A DNA stretch of 64,000 bases, taken from positions 37,705,436 to 37,769,435 of the forward strand of contig NC_087068.1 in assembly GCF_963678635.1 (NCBI RefSeq). Direction: 5' to 3'. The notes under the pieces were generated by a model. The model made no database searches. It was not told where the DNA came from and saw only the letters and a program-made list of their open reading frames with translations. The stretch is from Symsagittifera roscoffensis (taxonomy: Eukaryota > Xenacoelomorpha > Acoela > Convolutidae). Position numbers and translations under genes: made by a program. Every line of letters begins with the position of its first letter. Within the stretch, counting starts at the first letter, position 1. This document shows positions 24,197-39,100 of the stretch, piece after piece.

Positions 24197-27100
24197 ATGG
24201 TGTTCCAACGAAGCAAGCTGACCCCCCTCCAGAAGATAGGGGGTGCAGATTACGAGGACAGCGAGGACGAGGAGTCAGATGTGGTTGTGGGGGACTATGG
24301 CAGTGACACAGAGGGGGGAAGGGGCGATGTGACATCGAGGCGCAGGAGGAAGCCGCTTACATATGCCGAGTTCCTCAAGTCAGTCCACTTACTATTCTTT
24401 AATTTATTTCGGTAAAAGTCATTTTGATGCGGAAATTGTAGTTGTTTTTTTCTTTAAATTGTCTATTCAGTACGGCTTTCTAACTTATTGCTTCTAAACG
24501 AACGAGTGATTTCTCTAGTCGCTGACTAGTTATGCGATTTGCTTTTATTCACGATTAGGAATTCAGCTCGGTCATTTATGCTGACGAAAACGGTTGCCGA
24601 AGTTACTCTTTCGCTTTTTAAAAAGAGGAACATTTCATTTTTTCTGCAAACAGAGTAGCAATTTCCTGGGTTCACTTTGTTCAAAAATATGATTTTTTTT
24701 TGTGTTTCATCATCTCTTAAACAGCATTCACAACAGCCTGGTTTTAACTGGTAAAAATTGTGTGAATGTAATAGATGTAAGGCGTCATTGGTCAATAAGG
24801 CTATAATCTTTAACTATAAGGCGTCAGCCGAATCTTCAACTTGGTCATCGCAGAAAAAAAGCATGATCGACAGCGGTCTCTATTTTGAGCCTTTTTTGTT
24901 CAATTTTTTGAGCGTTTTTTGCCGTTTTTTTTGCTTGTACCTGCGAAGTACAGCTTATCGATTGAGGGGTCAATAACCTACTAATTTGTTTGCCCCTTAG
25001 AGTAATTTTCAGCAGAATTTTTTATATACTTTTTATTCCATACATTATTCCATACACATTATTCCATGCACAAATCTATCACTTTAAAGCAAAATTTATA
25101 GTCGCTACCTTGAAAAAAAAACCTTTAATCTTTTTGTTTCTTTTCATTCGTTTTCTAATTAAGTCGTTTTGTAACAAAAAACTTTTTACTTTGTGAAACG
25201 TAGCTTTTTTCTTACATTTTAAAATACATTTTCTCTTTTGAAAACTACGAAAGATTTTAACCAACAAAGACGACGGAAAATTACACGACGGTGTTCTAAC
25301 GTAGCAAGCTGAGTCTCTCCCCTCCATAAGATAGGACCTCCTCTCATTTATCTGTGTTCACTGTTTTAAAAATGGTTTCGTGTTTCATCGTTTCGTCTCT
25401 ATTAAACAGCATTCAATACTACCTGATATTGAATGGTAAACTATGTTTTATAGCTATAAAGCACAGTGGTCGAGTGGCAGAATCTTTGACTTAGTCACCG
25501 TAGAAAACGGGCCGTTTTATTTCGAAAAATTAAGAACTAAACTAATTTCCAAGTTCGAAATACTCAACACTTTATCGGGGTGCTCTCAATGTACACTCAG
25601 GATGTTTGTTTGGACTCCATTTATGACTGCTCAACGCTTTTTGCTTATTTTTCTCGTTCAATTTTTGTAATCAAATAATTTCTTGGATTCCCCTTTTTGC
25701 GTTAAAGTTTTCTGTGACCAAAGTTCAAGAAGGATAGTCACAATGAAAGATAGCCACTGAAAATTGAGTGGCTTTAGGATAAGAGTTGGCGCAAACAACT
25801 AAAATTTTCATCACCAGATTTTAAGCGTTAAGTAATTCATTTAGCGTCCAAGAACGTATCAGTTAGACCAAGTTATTCGCCGCTATTCATTTGGAATAAA
25901 TTTTGTGCTGGATTCAATCGCCGATCAGGCTTTAATAGCACGGAATATAGCGCGGTTTATTTGTCCCGAATTGGCCATTTTTGAACCTCTATTACTTTGC
26001 AAAAAACAATCACACGTGAAAGGGCATGAAATTTTTCAGATGATAAACAAAAACAAAAAATCGAGTTGTTAAGTCCGAGAAAAAAAACAACTCCGCCGAG
26101 CGCAAATTTTCCATCACTGTCTTCGAAAGTAAAAAAAAACACTGCTCGAATCAGGGCGAAGCCCTGAATGTTCCGACTGCCTTTTCAGGTCTATAGAGCA
26201 GTAATAACATGAATAAATTAAATGTAATAAAAATAAAAAGAGATTTTTGATCTGTATAATTTTCATGTTTGTATAATTTGTACAATTCATTGAGCATCCT
26301 CCTCCTCTGTTGTAAGTAGTGTATTGGGTAGGATGTAATTTTGTTTCTTACTTTGAGTTTTTAATCGATCGAAGTCAAATGTATGAGATATGCAGAGCTG
26401 AGCGATTTTAGTTTAATCTAAATAACGCGGTTCTGTGGCGAGGGGAAGGTTGATTTTTTTTATTCAAGAAAAAATAGTGCGATCGAAGTGCACCTAAAAC
26501 TTCAGCTGGTGAAATAAAAAATCATGCTTGCACATTAAAAAAGAGTTAGGCAAATCACGAGCAAAAAATTCTTGCCCGGAAGTGATTGTGCTGTACCAAC
26601 TGCGTCTGTTTTTAGAGCTCAAGATAGAGCCTTTGGACCCCAGGGAGCGATAGACTCGATGAAGGGGGTGGAGGCGAAGAAGCACTTCCCGCAGACGCCT
26701 GTGAAGAGGTCAAGGTCAGTGGGCAGTCTGGTAGATGCACTCAGCACCACAAAAGACCTGGAGGAGGAGCGGATGAACCAGCTACGCACTATCGAGGCAA
26801 GAGATCTTTATAGAGCCAGATAGCGTTGCTAGTACTCAGTTTGTTATCCTATTCTCGATGTCTTAAATGCATAGACTGCACGATAATTGCTCCGAGCGCT
26901 GCTCTTCCACTCACCAATCGCGACGCCATTGAGTTTTCAATCAAGCCTTTTAAGTTCCAAATTTGAAGATTAGTCAAGCTATAACTGACTGGTTGGTGAG
27001 GCTAGCGTTCTCATCCATCCTTTAAAAAAAGTGCAACTAGAAACACTCTTGTTGCGACCCACCCTTTTTTGCGTTTTTCAGATTTATGATTCAGATCCTC

Positions 27101-30100
27101 CAAGAGACGGGAAGAAGCTATAGTTTGGGATCTTTTTCCTGATGTATTTTGACTATCTCAACGAAAACAGTGAGTCAAGTGTGGTATCTTTTGACTCACT
27201 TGAATACGTAGTCATATTCAAGCATTTTTAGAGCTTCTTGTACAGCAACTGGCTGTGCTTGTTTAGTTTCTAAATTTTTGATAGCTAATTTTGATCGGAA
27301 ATTGAATGTTCAGCCGTAATTTTGAATGTGCTGCCGCAATTATCAAGCGTTATCAATTTGGAATATAGACGTTATTTAACAGAATTATTGAATGATTTCA
27401 ATTGTTGATTTTTTTAAGGGTAAGGAACGTAGTGAGTACTCTTATATAGGTCTTGCTGATTTTTTGTTTGTATTTTTTCAGGAAAAGTCTTCAAATTTGC
27501 TCCAGCTCAATTTTAATTTTTTGCAGTTTGACTTATGATTTTTTAAGTTCAGTACATTTGCATTGCTAAAAGGAAGGAAAGCTCCAATATCGAACAGCAA
27601 AAGTGTAAAAGTCACGAAAAACGTGATCTTTTCTTATTTCGAAAATGGAAATTAATTATCAGATTTCCCTGCCAAATAAAATTTTTACCTATTGATCCAA
27701 TTTTCTCCAATTAGGTTAACTTTAGCAAAAAATTGTCCATCATAAATTGTTTACAAATTCAAAGAGCTTTAACGCCATCTATTTTTTTCTTCGAAACTCA
27801 AAATTGAAGATTTTTGAAAAATCAAGTCAGTTTATTTTTCAGTTTCCTTGCGTTCATTGCTCTTTTCCAACTGTCATGCTAAGTTTTATGTATAAATTCA
27901 ATTTATTTTCTAGCAATCTGGTGTATCATTAACGTCCATGCTCGGGATAAAACTGACCCTTTTCAAAAAATTGTCTGTCCATTATGTGTCTGCTTATTTT
28001 TGTCGGCTCAGTTGCCCCATCGCGGACTTAAATCGTGATTTAAGCTAATTTTGCTACTATTTGGTTTCATCCTGTAGCGTGTAGTTTTAATGCCATGTCT
28101 AAGAATATTTTCTTTGAAAAAATTTTTGTTCAAAAGGTTTATTTGGCTTATTTTGTTTTTGGCATATTTTATATCGAAAAGTCACTTTTTGTCCCATTTT
28201 CTGAAACAAAAATAGATTTGTTAATTTTCTTTTTTTCACAGGGCGTAAATACTTTGTTTGGGATTAAGAGTTGTATGAATTTTTGTAAATGTAGTTTTTC
28301 CGGGATTTTTTGTTTCAAGGTTTTATCAACTTAACTTAGTGGCTTCCGTCTCTTTTTCTGTCCGCTAGCTTGCATTTTAATTGTTGTGTGGTATCGCATG
28401 TGGTGCGAACTTTTACTTCGTCTCTGTGTGATAATCAGTATTTTAGTTATGTGGACGCCAAATGCTGTTGCTTCATGCTAACGCTAAATTGAAAAATATG
28501 TCAAAATGCTGCCTATAAATGTTTTTCTTTTCGCTTCTGTCATAAAACTCTTTTTTTAACCTCTGATAAACAAGTGTTGGAACCAGGTACTAGATTTTTT
28601 TCCCGTAAACGATTTTGATTACAAAATGGTTCCTTCAAAATCGTGAAATTCAAAATTGTGAATTCTAAATTAGAGAAAAATGGTAAATTTAAAATGAGTA
28701 AATTCAAATGGTAAATTGAAAAAGAGAGAAGTTCAAAATGGTAAATTTACAAATATGCATTTTAGTTTTTTTTACTTATATATTATACGACTAATGCTTG
28801 CATTGCTAGTGCTTGTAAACTGGGAGATGCAAGATCTTTCGGTGTTTTTCTGAAAATTTTTCTGCTGTTTTCAGCTATTAAAAGCGGGCTTTAATTCTGT
28901 CGGCTTATTTACATCATTTTTTAAAGTTTTGGGTAGTTTTTGATATTGATGCAAAGTTGACATGGTATTTTTGTTATTTTAAAATCATTTTTCCTGACTC
29001 CTGAGTTTTTATTTTCTATTTGTTTTCCCCTAATTTTTTCCCCTGTTATTGCTGTTATTATCATACCCTTTTTGGCGAAGGAGGTAATTGAAGTCATAAG
29101 TTCAACTCAGTTTTCTTGCTATAATTTTCAATCAGTTTTATCGTCAATTGATTTTTATTTTGGTTCAAGTGCTTGCGAAACTTTATATTTTTGTGGAGCT
29201 ATATTTTTCTTTAGCAAGAGACTCGAGACTCGGTTGTAAGAGGCCGTAATGGCTTTTAGATCACAAATTATCTTTAAGATATTTTTATCCATATTGTGCT
29301 GGTGGTTCTCAGAATTTTTTGAAATGTCGAATTTGTTTTTTTCTCGGTCTTCGTTTTTTGTGTGCAATAAGTCATTCCCTATTTTTGTGTATTATGTGTT
29401 TTTTGTTGCAACTCAAGTTTAAGCAAAGCAGATTAATATGTAATTATGCTTTTTTATATACTCACCAAATTTTTCTGCTAGCGAAGAAAAATGAAATAGA
29501 CGACAGTTTTTCGGCAGCTTTTTCTTTTGGATTTTTTAAACTAAATTCATAGCAACTTGTCGTCCTAATTCATCATAATGTCTTAGTCTTTTTGCTGGAA
29601 ATCGACTTAATTTAATGGCATATCGACATTTGGAAAAAATTTCAAGATTTCTTGACATTTTCCGTCCTTGAGATCCAACGCTGGGACTGTTTTTGACCAC
29701 TTTTCCCGGCTCAACAAGCGTCTTCTGAAGTTTTGTCTGCAAAGTTACCACCACTCGGTTATTTTTAAATGCCGATTCAAAGCTGGCTGTTGTGTTTTGC
29801 CACAGGTTTTCGTCAAAATGAGTTACATTTGAAATGCACATGAAAATGTAGTTTTTTTTGGCGTTTTTTAATTTTTTTAAAGTTCGCTTGTTGTCTGTAT
29901 CGCACGTGGTACGAAGCTCAGCTTCGCCTCTGCGTAAAAACTGCCAAAGGTTTTCAAAAAACACGGTATGGTGATTGTAATATGTAAGCAGCGATTTCGA
30001 TGATTAAGTTATGTCTTTTTTATACTAAATTGAGCCTTGAAGAACGTCTTAATTGCATTACAAATCAATCTCGTTGAAATTAAACACTGTTTTATGTGCG

Positions 30101-33100
30101 TTGTTGTTTGTTTAGCAAAACATATCGCTAACCCGAGCCCAGAAGCGAGATCTGCGGAGGCTAGAGGGAGACCTGAACAAGAACCAGTACCGCATCAAAA
30201 AGTCATTCCAGAAATTCGAGTCAGGTTAGAGATATTGCATCTGTTGTTCCATCTTTACATTGAGGGAAATACTGAATTTGAATTCATCAATCATATTTTG
30301 AACTTCCATTTTACCTAAGTAATTGGTCTAATAAAAAACGTCGCCTTACCATCTGTGCAATAGCTTTTCATCAAATTGCAGATAATGCTTCATTTTTTAA
30401 AATAAAAATTGAAGCAATGATTTAATTCGTCCGTGGTTCCAGTGGTGTCCAGTCGCATGGACAAGAAAGACCAGCAGCTCAAGGGACTAGACCAGTCAAG
30501 TGCCAGATCACTCCAAGAGTACTCACACAAACGCAAAGAGGTACGGTCAGGTAAGAACAAAAATGAAAAACATTATAAATGTTTTCATTTTTGTTCTTTA
30601 TAAATATCATGGTATTGTTATAACAAAGTTACTATTGAAGTAAATAGATATAAGCCATAGTTTGAGATTTTTTGAAAACAAGCAACCGGAAATCAGCTTT
30701 TTCATAATTCGGTTGGTGCAATCAAACGAATAGCTATAGCTCTCGGTTGAGGCTTTTTATTTTCAATTTCTCAAAACTTGAAACTTCGTTTCGAAATACC
30801 TGTTAGTCTAAATACCAAAGAACTTCAAGCTATCTATTCTCCAAGACTTGTTTCTTAATAAATGGGCCTTTCAGCGTGCCTTCACTCGGTTTGCGGAGAA
30901 CAGAAACAATCAAGTGAGCACTAGTAAGAGCAAGAGGAAGTCAGACCTACAACTGTGAGTCATTTTCAAACACAACACACACTGACAAAAATTATTTGTG
31001 GAGGGGGAGGGGGATGGGAGTATCACATAGAAACGGAATTAAAACAAAAAAGAAAAGAAATTGACAAAATATTTTTCTCCTCATGAGTCCAAAATCAAAC
31101 ATTCATTTGAATATATTATTCTAAAAGAACCCAGTCTGAGAGATTGCGTTTAGACGAATCATGGCAGGTTGCAAAAGTCAACTGAGCGCAAACATTTTTC
31201 GAAACCGTATGTTGCTTTAATACCAGCGGTAACAATTGTCGTAATGTCCTACATATTATAGAAAAAATTCAAGTCAAGTTAGGTTATTGACAATACAAGA
31301 CAAAAAAAAAAACAACTAGAACGAAGCATGAAGGAAGCTGAAAAGTATGAGCAAAAACTGTTATTATTAAAAAAAGTTTCAAACTGATTATGAAAAAAAA
31401 CTTGGGAGACAAATATTTATACAATGATTATATGTATAATAGTATCACGTTCACTTTCACCGCGGAGAAATTCATCTTGAAAGTTTGTATCTATGTAATT
31501 CTTTTAGGTTAAAAATTTTCGTTTTCTATTGCAATTAGTTTATATACTGATACGTTTTTGAATACTGTTTAGATACTTTTTTGAGGGTTAGCACTCTTGT
31601 CAGTGTGTTTAAAACAATCAAGTTGTCTAGTTTGATTTGGATGTCAACCCGTATACGCCTTATGGAATTACAGGTTTAACATGTGATGTTATAGGCTGGA
31701 TATTTTTTAAATTTAAACCCTGCAAATTGGTATATAGTTTCACAGAATATGTTTCAACTAAAAATTTGGTATATTTCTTTTTTTTTTAAATTTAATTATC
31801 TAGTTAATTATTTGTTTCATTTAGGGAACGGAACTATTCAGATTTAATTTAAATTCAATGTCAGTTGGTTTTGGTTAACTATCGTTAAGTCTATGATAAA
31901 GTTTTTTCATGCTTTTGTAAACTAATTTTGAGCTTTCAATGCAATTTTGATAGCTGTGGACTGGTTGTAGAAAAAGATTTTCCTGACTTCAGTCATTTTT
32001 GGCACAGCGTTTTTAAACAAAAATTTGAAGTCGTCCTACAATTGAGTTATATGGGTCAAATAAAAAATTTCCGAGTAAGCGTTTGAGGTCTATTGATTCA
32101 TGCTGTTTGCGATCTGATAATTTTGAAGCTGAAATATTATGTGCTGGTCTTTTTAATCCACATTTGCAACCTTTGCTTAAATTGAATTTGTGATAACTTT
32201 TGTGAAGGCTTTTCGTGAGTTGAGGAAATTGCTCTGCTTTTCAATGGACTGGTTATCCCAATCAGTTCTCTTTCATCAACTGTGCATCGTTTTTATCTGA
32301 AGGAGAATTGATAATGATGCAATTAGTTTTTCCTCGAACTAAAATCTGAAATACTGTTGTATATTAGGAACAAGTAACAGCTTTACCATTTTGTTTTTTT
32401 TTACCATGACTGTTGTGTGCGTCATTAAAGCTGAAGCCAATATCGAACCTATGTTATCAAAGTAGTTATTGATTACGCCCGTTTCCTTACGATCTGCATT
32501 TATATTACATCCTTTCACCTTTGTGCAATCAAAAAAATATATCTTATAAGTAATTTTCTCAATTATTGTGTTAGCCATGGAGGTGCGTATCACAGAAACT
32601 CAGAATACCCTGCTTAATTACAGGAAAGCAAGGAAGTAAGTTAATTTCAAGTTTCAATTTTTTTACCGTTAATGTAAAGAAAACGCAGCAAAAACAAGAG
32701 CAACAAGAAATTTCATAGAAAAACTTGGAATTGGCAAGCATTGTTGCAAAACATGGCATGTCTACAACAGAAAACAACTGACTATGAGGTGTCCTAATCA
32801 TCAGGGGCGGATCTAGGATTTTCTCGAGGGGGGCGGATTTTCAAAAAAAAAATCATCAGAGGCGGATCTAGGATTTTCTCGAGGGGGGCGGATTTTCAAA
32901 AAAAAACTTTTTTTAGGTCGACCATATTGATTTTCCGAGCTATCCGAAAGCAGTAAAAAGACCCTGTTTTGGCAATGTTTTCTACGCCGCAAGCAAAACT
33001 GTAAAAAAAACAGGCCAAAAAAAGCGTTTATAGGCACTTTTCGGAAAATTTTGACCAAAAAATTGCGTTTTTTCGGCGCGCGCTCCCCACTCAAAAATAG

Positions 33101-36100
33101 TATATATTGGCACCCAAGGCGCCTTTAGAAAGTTTTTAGGGTCCGTCACCAAACATGGATATCTCAAAGTAGTAAAAAGGGGGGACCCTTTGGGTCGGCA
33201 GGGGGTCGAATCCCTGAAAAAAGGGGCGTCCGAAAACCCCACCACCCTAAATCCGCCCCCGCCCCTGGTAATCATTAACCATAAAACACGAAATTTGCCA
33301 AGGTACCGTAGTCTTGAAGCAGTGCGCCACATGCTTTAAATCTATCAATTCTGGGAGTTTTTACAAAAAAAACTCGCAAAACATTGCTATATAGTATATC
33401 ACCTGGGCTTTGAGGCGATCGTTATTGTTTCCTGTGATTTTTTGAAAATATCTTTTTTTGTCAGTTACGGATTGCTGCTCACTAAAACTAAATCCACCTT
33501 GGTGTCGTTAACCTGCTGACTCATTTTTTCAAGAAATGGATATATTATCTGTTTACTCAAGACAAATCTTCAAAGCAATAGCATTTTTAGATTTTGTTTG
33601 TCGTTGTAAGAACCAAAAGTTTAATTCAAATAATGATTTTCAATGGAACGTTAACCGACTGTTTTACAAGCTCATATTTCGTGTTAATTAAACACAGCAC
33701 TATGATAGACCATGGGAGTGCTAAATTTTCATTGGGAGTCCTTTTTATATAAACAAAATCTTGAATGTAAATAAAACTTATGTATGAATATGACAACCAT
33801 TATTAGTTCTGGTTCTGAGAAATTTGTGACTGCGAGAAATTAGAAACAAATGCACTTTTTTAAAAGTTTTTTGCGCAAACTACTATTTGGCAAACATGTT
33901 TTGTTCTTAGCCCAGTCATTCGGCAAAAATAATTACCCTTGCGATAACAATGGTGGCTTTTAACAATGGTGGTTTTTAAATTTTGATTTCCAATGACAAT
34001 GGAGTCATTTATTTCTTAGAACAACCGTGGAACGAGCTTACAAGGCAAAGATGGCAGAGCTGAATCTGAAACAGTTGGAGATTCAACGCATCACGCAAGA
34101 ATTCACACAGAAACTCAAACGAAAAGAGGTGAGATCCTTTTTATCCACTAATTTTGCTATTCTATTCAAGGCATCTTTCCTTTGAAACAATCAAATATAA
34201 AATTTGAAACCATCAAATACAAAATTTGAAACCACAAATTTTTTGCAATGTCCATAAAAATTCTGACCCACCGTCAACCCGACTTTGCATCATTTTAGAT
34301 TTTTATCGTTTTAGTTAACAGAAGTGTCGTTTTTTTTACCAGACTATCGATAGTCGCAACAAAAGCTTCAAATTCAACAAAAGTTTAAGTCCTTCGTTAT
34401 AGCCTTTCCAAAGCCCTGTCAAACAGTTCTAATGAAAATACACTGTTCTAAATCTAAAACAATTGCCTTAACGTTCTAGGTTTGAAAAGCAGAGGTGAAT
34501 GATTTTATTGATGTCGCAGGGTTGGTCGAAAAGACAATTGACGTCTCTTTAATGACGTTTTAAACGTCACGTAACAATTCAATGTAATTTAATGTGTTAA
34601 ACCACTTTTTTTGTTCATTCCAAAATGAAAATTAGTTTCGAAAACTGACGTGTAATTCAACAATTTATTACGTTATAAACGTGTTATGAATTTTTTTCGT
34701 TTCTGACACATTTATGCCGATCTTGACGTGTAGATGATTTTATTGACCTACTCATGTCACTACTGCGACTTCAAACCATTTCCCCCTAATCTTTGTTTTT
34801 CAGGAGGAGGAGTTTAAATTGAAGAAAGAGTTGGGCGATTTGAGTCTGGCAGTGGCATCTGAATTGAAGAAGAAAGGAACAATAGATGAGGCCAGTGAAA
34901 AGTTAGTGCATTATTTAAATAACTGAAAAGTTTTCAGAAAAGTCTATGTCTTCAAGGAAGAGGTAAAAAATCGGATAAGCGTATTCAAGTGTAATGTTTT
35001 AGTTACGCATCTGGTCTCATCCACAACTTTCCTGTCAGAAATTGCATTTGATATTTGGAAAATCAGTTTCCGTAGAATTTGTACAAAGAACATTGATCAA
35101 CTTGAAAAAATTACTCACAGAAGAGAGCTGCAGATCTTTGTGGTATATCAGACACCTATTATGTAATCTTCATCTTTATTATGTCATATGATGTTTAGGG
35201 AGGTACAGAAGAGGATGCGACAGAGGGAGAAGGAGGACCTGGAGCTTGAGAGTGGTTACGAGAGCTCCAAAGAGTGAGTTATCACCCAGTAGTCTTTTGT
35301 GAGTTCATTAACGATTTGAAAGTAATCAGTTTGACGGCAATCAGTTCTGATGATTTCATTTTTATTTAGTTCTATCAGGGCTAATTATTGTTTTTCTGGG
35401 TGTTCGCAATAAGCTTACGAAACTTACAATCGGCTGCTGAAATCCGAGTTAATATCCAGAAAAATTAACTCGGGCTAGCAATTTATTTGTGAACAAAATC
35501 ATCTAAACGCTTGTCATTCATCGCTAGAAGGAGCAAAAACCTCATAAATATGATAGTTTTGCACTTAAAAATGATAATAAAGTATTATCTGCTTGACTTG
35601 TTTTCGTATTTTGTTTCACAGGAAGTCGATGAGATTGAAGAAGAAGACAGAGAATGAGAAGCAAATGTTCACTCGTGCTCTGGAAAGTCGAAACAGAACT
35701 ACTGGTGTCAAACAGAGAGAAAGTGAGTAGTCTGAAGTATTAGAAAATGTGATCAAATCAATAGCAGATTTGGGAAGAAGAGGACACGCCTTCCTCACTC
35801 CTTGGGATCTTGACCCCATCACCACCCCATCGAGGGTCAAGGCCGACATTACTATTTGTCAAAAGACCTTTGGCGAAATATATACTTACTTTGAGGGGGA
35901 TGCGAGCACAGAAAACCGAAATCCCAAAAATAAACCTGTTCTGAATTATTTTCCAGCAGCTCGATATTTTTTGAGAATTAAGGTAATTTTAGCGTTTATG
36001 TTCTTAAAATTGATTTGATTGACCGAAGGACTTCAACGAAATCCAAAGTATTTTTCTAACAATCTGTCGCCGTTCCAAAAAATGATAGATTCGATTCGCT

Positions 36101-39100
36101 CCAGCTATGCTGTGTTCTGAGGCAAATCAACAGCACCTGACCTGCTGTAGCACCACAAGAACGACATCATTTTGGTACTAATCACCAAAATCAGATTTCT
36201 CCAAGGTCTTTTCTGTATTTCAGCTGGTCGTGAGTTGATGTCTACAAAAGTGAAGATGGAAGACACGGGTGAACATCTGAATCACCTGAAGAAGACCCTC
36301 AATGCCACCAAGACAGACCTCAACGCCATCGCACTCCAGAACAGACTCAAGGTGAGACAGTACATTCATGCTCTCACAAAAAGAAATTAATTTAAAAATT
36401 CAATAAAAGAATAGTTGTTACTGAACAAGAAGAGATTTTAATGTAACGAAATACAATGAAATCAACGCGAATGTCTTCCGAGGTTTAACCAAATGAGACT
36501 ATCCTTTGTAAATAAATGCAGTTCCTGTGAGCTGATTTGGATATCAAAATTTATATTTTTGGGTACTATGTGCAATTACGAAGAAAGTTTAAAGAAAAAA
36601 TTGTCAAGTTTTTTTTGTTGCTTTTAAATTTTTTGCTCAATTAACCATCGTTTTATTAATTAAAACAACTCTTTTAGTTTTCTATTAATTGACTCAGCGT
36701 GTTCACTTTTTACATGCTCGATGAAGTTTCTAATCAATAAATGTTTATTGTGATGTTAGAGTGCCCCTGTCGTTGCCAATCTCGGCTTGTCTGACCGTGA
36801 TAACGTAGAACTATGCGACAGGTACCTCAGAAAGTACCTGTTGTCTGCAAAGGTAAATTTCAGCCCTGACATTCACCACAGGGCGCAAGAAAAAATCGAA
36901 TTGTCTCACATTATTGTGGAAATGGTTTCTTTACTCTCTTACTGCTTTTTTATGTACAACCTTACTTGAGCCTAAATTGTCAAAATTATTTTTAATTAAC
37001 TTCTCACACGGTCGGCTTAGAGAGTTGGAAAAACGTTTGCGCAATTACGTGAGCCAAGAATGTACCGTATAGCATGAGCCATTTTAGTTGTCATTAAATA
37101 GATCATCCCTGGTTTTTTTTATGTAAAAGACATCGATGTTTTTTTTGTCCCAAGACATTGATGTTTTTTTTTGTCTGTCGATGTATTTTTGAGGTTGAGA
37201 ACTTTGCAGGATGTCAGGATGCATGTCCAGCAGTTTTTCTTTTTTAAGCTGATTTGATTTGTTCTATAAAACTTGAAATTCGTTTTTTTGTTTCCTTGAG
37301 TTTTTTATATCTTTTCAACTGTCTGTTGGCTTTGTCTCAAGTACCCTCGGCACTTTTTTAGGCGGCGGGTGACCGTAAACAAGCTCTGGACGTGGACACT
37401 ACACTTAGGAGCCAGTTCAAAACTGACAAACAGCTGGAGGACGCCGTAATCAGAGCTTGGAACAACGAGATAGACTCCCGCAGATACGTCATGGACGACG
37501 TCAAACAACGACTCGAGGTCAGTCCAGAATGGACCAATTAGTTTTCACGTTGTATAACTGTTACGCAATCATAACTGTGAATATGGTCGTGTTAACTATG
37601 GCTAATTCGCTCATTGACAAAAAGTTTTGCGAAACATATTATGTAATCTATGACAGCAAACATCGCATAAAGGACACAAAACAATTTCTGTTTACCTAAA
37701 TTTGGTAAAACACATTCATCTAAAATTTTACTCTTTTCTCTTAACTGAGTATAGAAACCGGGTTATATGTTACTTCATCATCAGTCCTTAGCAGGGGCGG
37801 ATCTAGGATTTTTTTCGAGGGTGGGGCGGATTTTCAAAAATTTTTCGAAAATTTTGACGACCCTTTTTTTAGGTCGACCAAATTGATTTTCCGAGCTCTT
37901 CTAAAGCACTAAAAGGTCCCTGTGTTGGCCAAATTTTCTGCGCCGCAGGCAAATTTTTAAAAAAACAGGTCAAAAAAGCCGTTTTTAGGCACTTTTTGAA
38001 AAATTTTGACAAAAAAATTGCGTTTTTTTGGCGCGCGCTCCCCCTCAAAGTTAGTATATATTGGCCCTGATGGCGCCTTTAGAAAATTTTAGGGTCGGTC
38101 GCCAAAAAATGGATTTCTTAAAAAGTACCAAAGGGGGGACCCTTTGGGTCGGCAGGGGGTCGAATCCCTGAGGGGGGGGAGGGGGACGTCTGCCCCCCCC
38201 CCTAAATCCGCCCCTGGTCCATAGTAATCTTTCTGTGCCAGAATCTGAGCTGAATTCAGACATTTCATTTTAAGTAAGGAGTGCAGATGCATAGATTTTT
38301 TTTCTGGCTGCCTTCTCTGCGACAGATTTCTTGTTAATTTTCTATTGTACCATGTGGCTGTGAAATTGTGTTTTGATTTTTGGGTTGTTTAGAAAGTGGT
38401 GAGTCAACGGGAGTCGAAGAGCAAGAACCTCTCGCAGGATGTGCGGAGTCTGGGACTGGCGAGGAACAACCAGGAGAAACAAGTGAGGGAACTAGAGAGG
38501 AAACTGGAAAAGACCAGGTCAGTAGGGCGTCTCGAATCCATTTAAATTCCCTTTAATGCTCCCTTCTCAAGGACTAATTCAACAGCTGAGCATATTCGAG
38601 ATTTATATTTAGTAACGAATCTCCCACTTTTGGAAAGAGGGAGGGGGTAAAGAGATCCAGATTATCTGGAGCTGCTATAGGCAATCCAAGTTTTCAACAA
38701 AAGATGTCTTTTTTTAAATTAAAGTCACCAGACTAGGATTATATGCCAGATATTTATCAGAAGCCAAATTAAGTTTTCAGAAAAAAATTACTTTCGGTCT
38801 GTGAGTTAAAATTTCATTAAACAACTTCCACAAGTTAACTGAATAGTTCTTCTATTTATCGCAGACTTGACAACCAGAGAATGATGTTGCAAAAGTTGGC
38901 AGAGCAAAAAGCGCAGGAGAGAAGGATAGAGGAAGAGCTGTTGCGCAAGAAGGGTGACCTCACCAGTGTAAGAGTTCATTTTTTGAAGCCGAAAATCGAA
39001 AAAAATACACTCGAGAAAAAATGGGATTTTTAGAAACAAAAATGCAAAAAGTTTACCAGTGCTCTCAAAATGGAAGCAGAAAAATATTACTGAACGTATC

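Noticed and set aside
25455-25530. tRNA-like gcacagtggtcgagtggc segment
   Set aside because: Resembles a Ser/Leu-type A box only; no B box or acceptor pairing; it lies in the decayed duplicate of the gene start.
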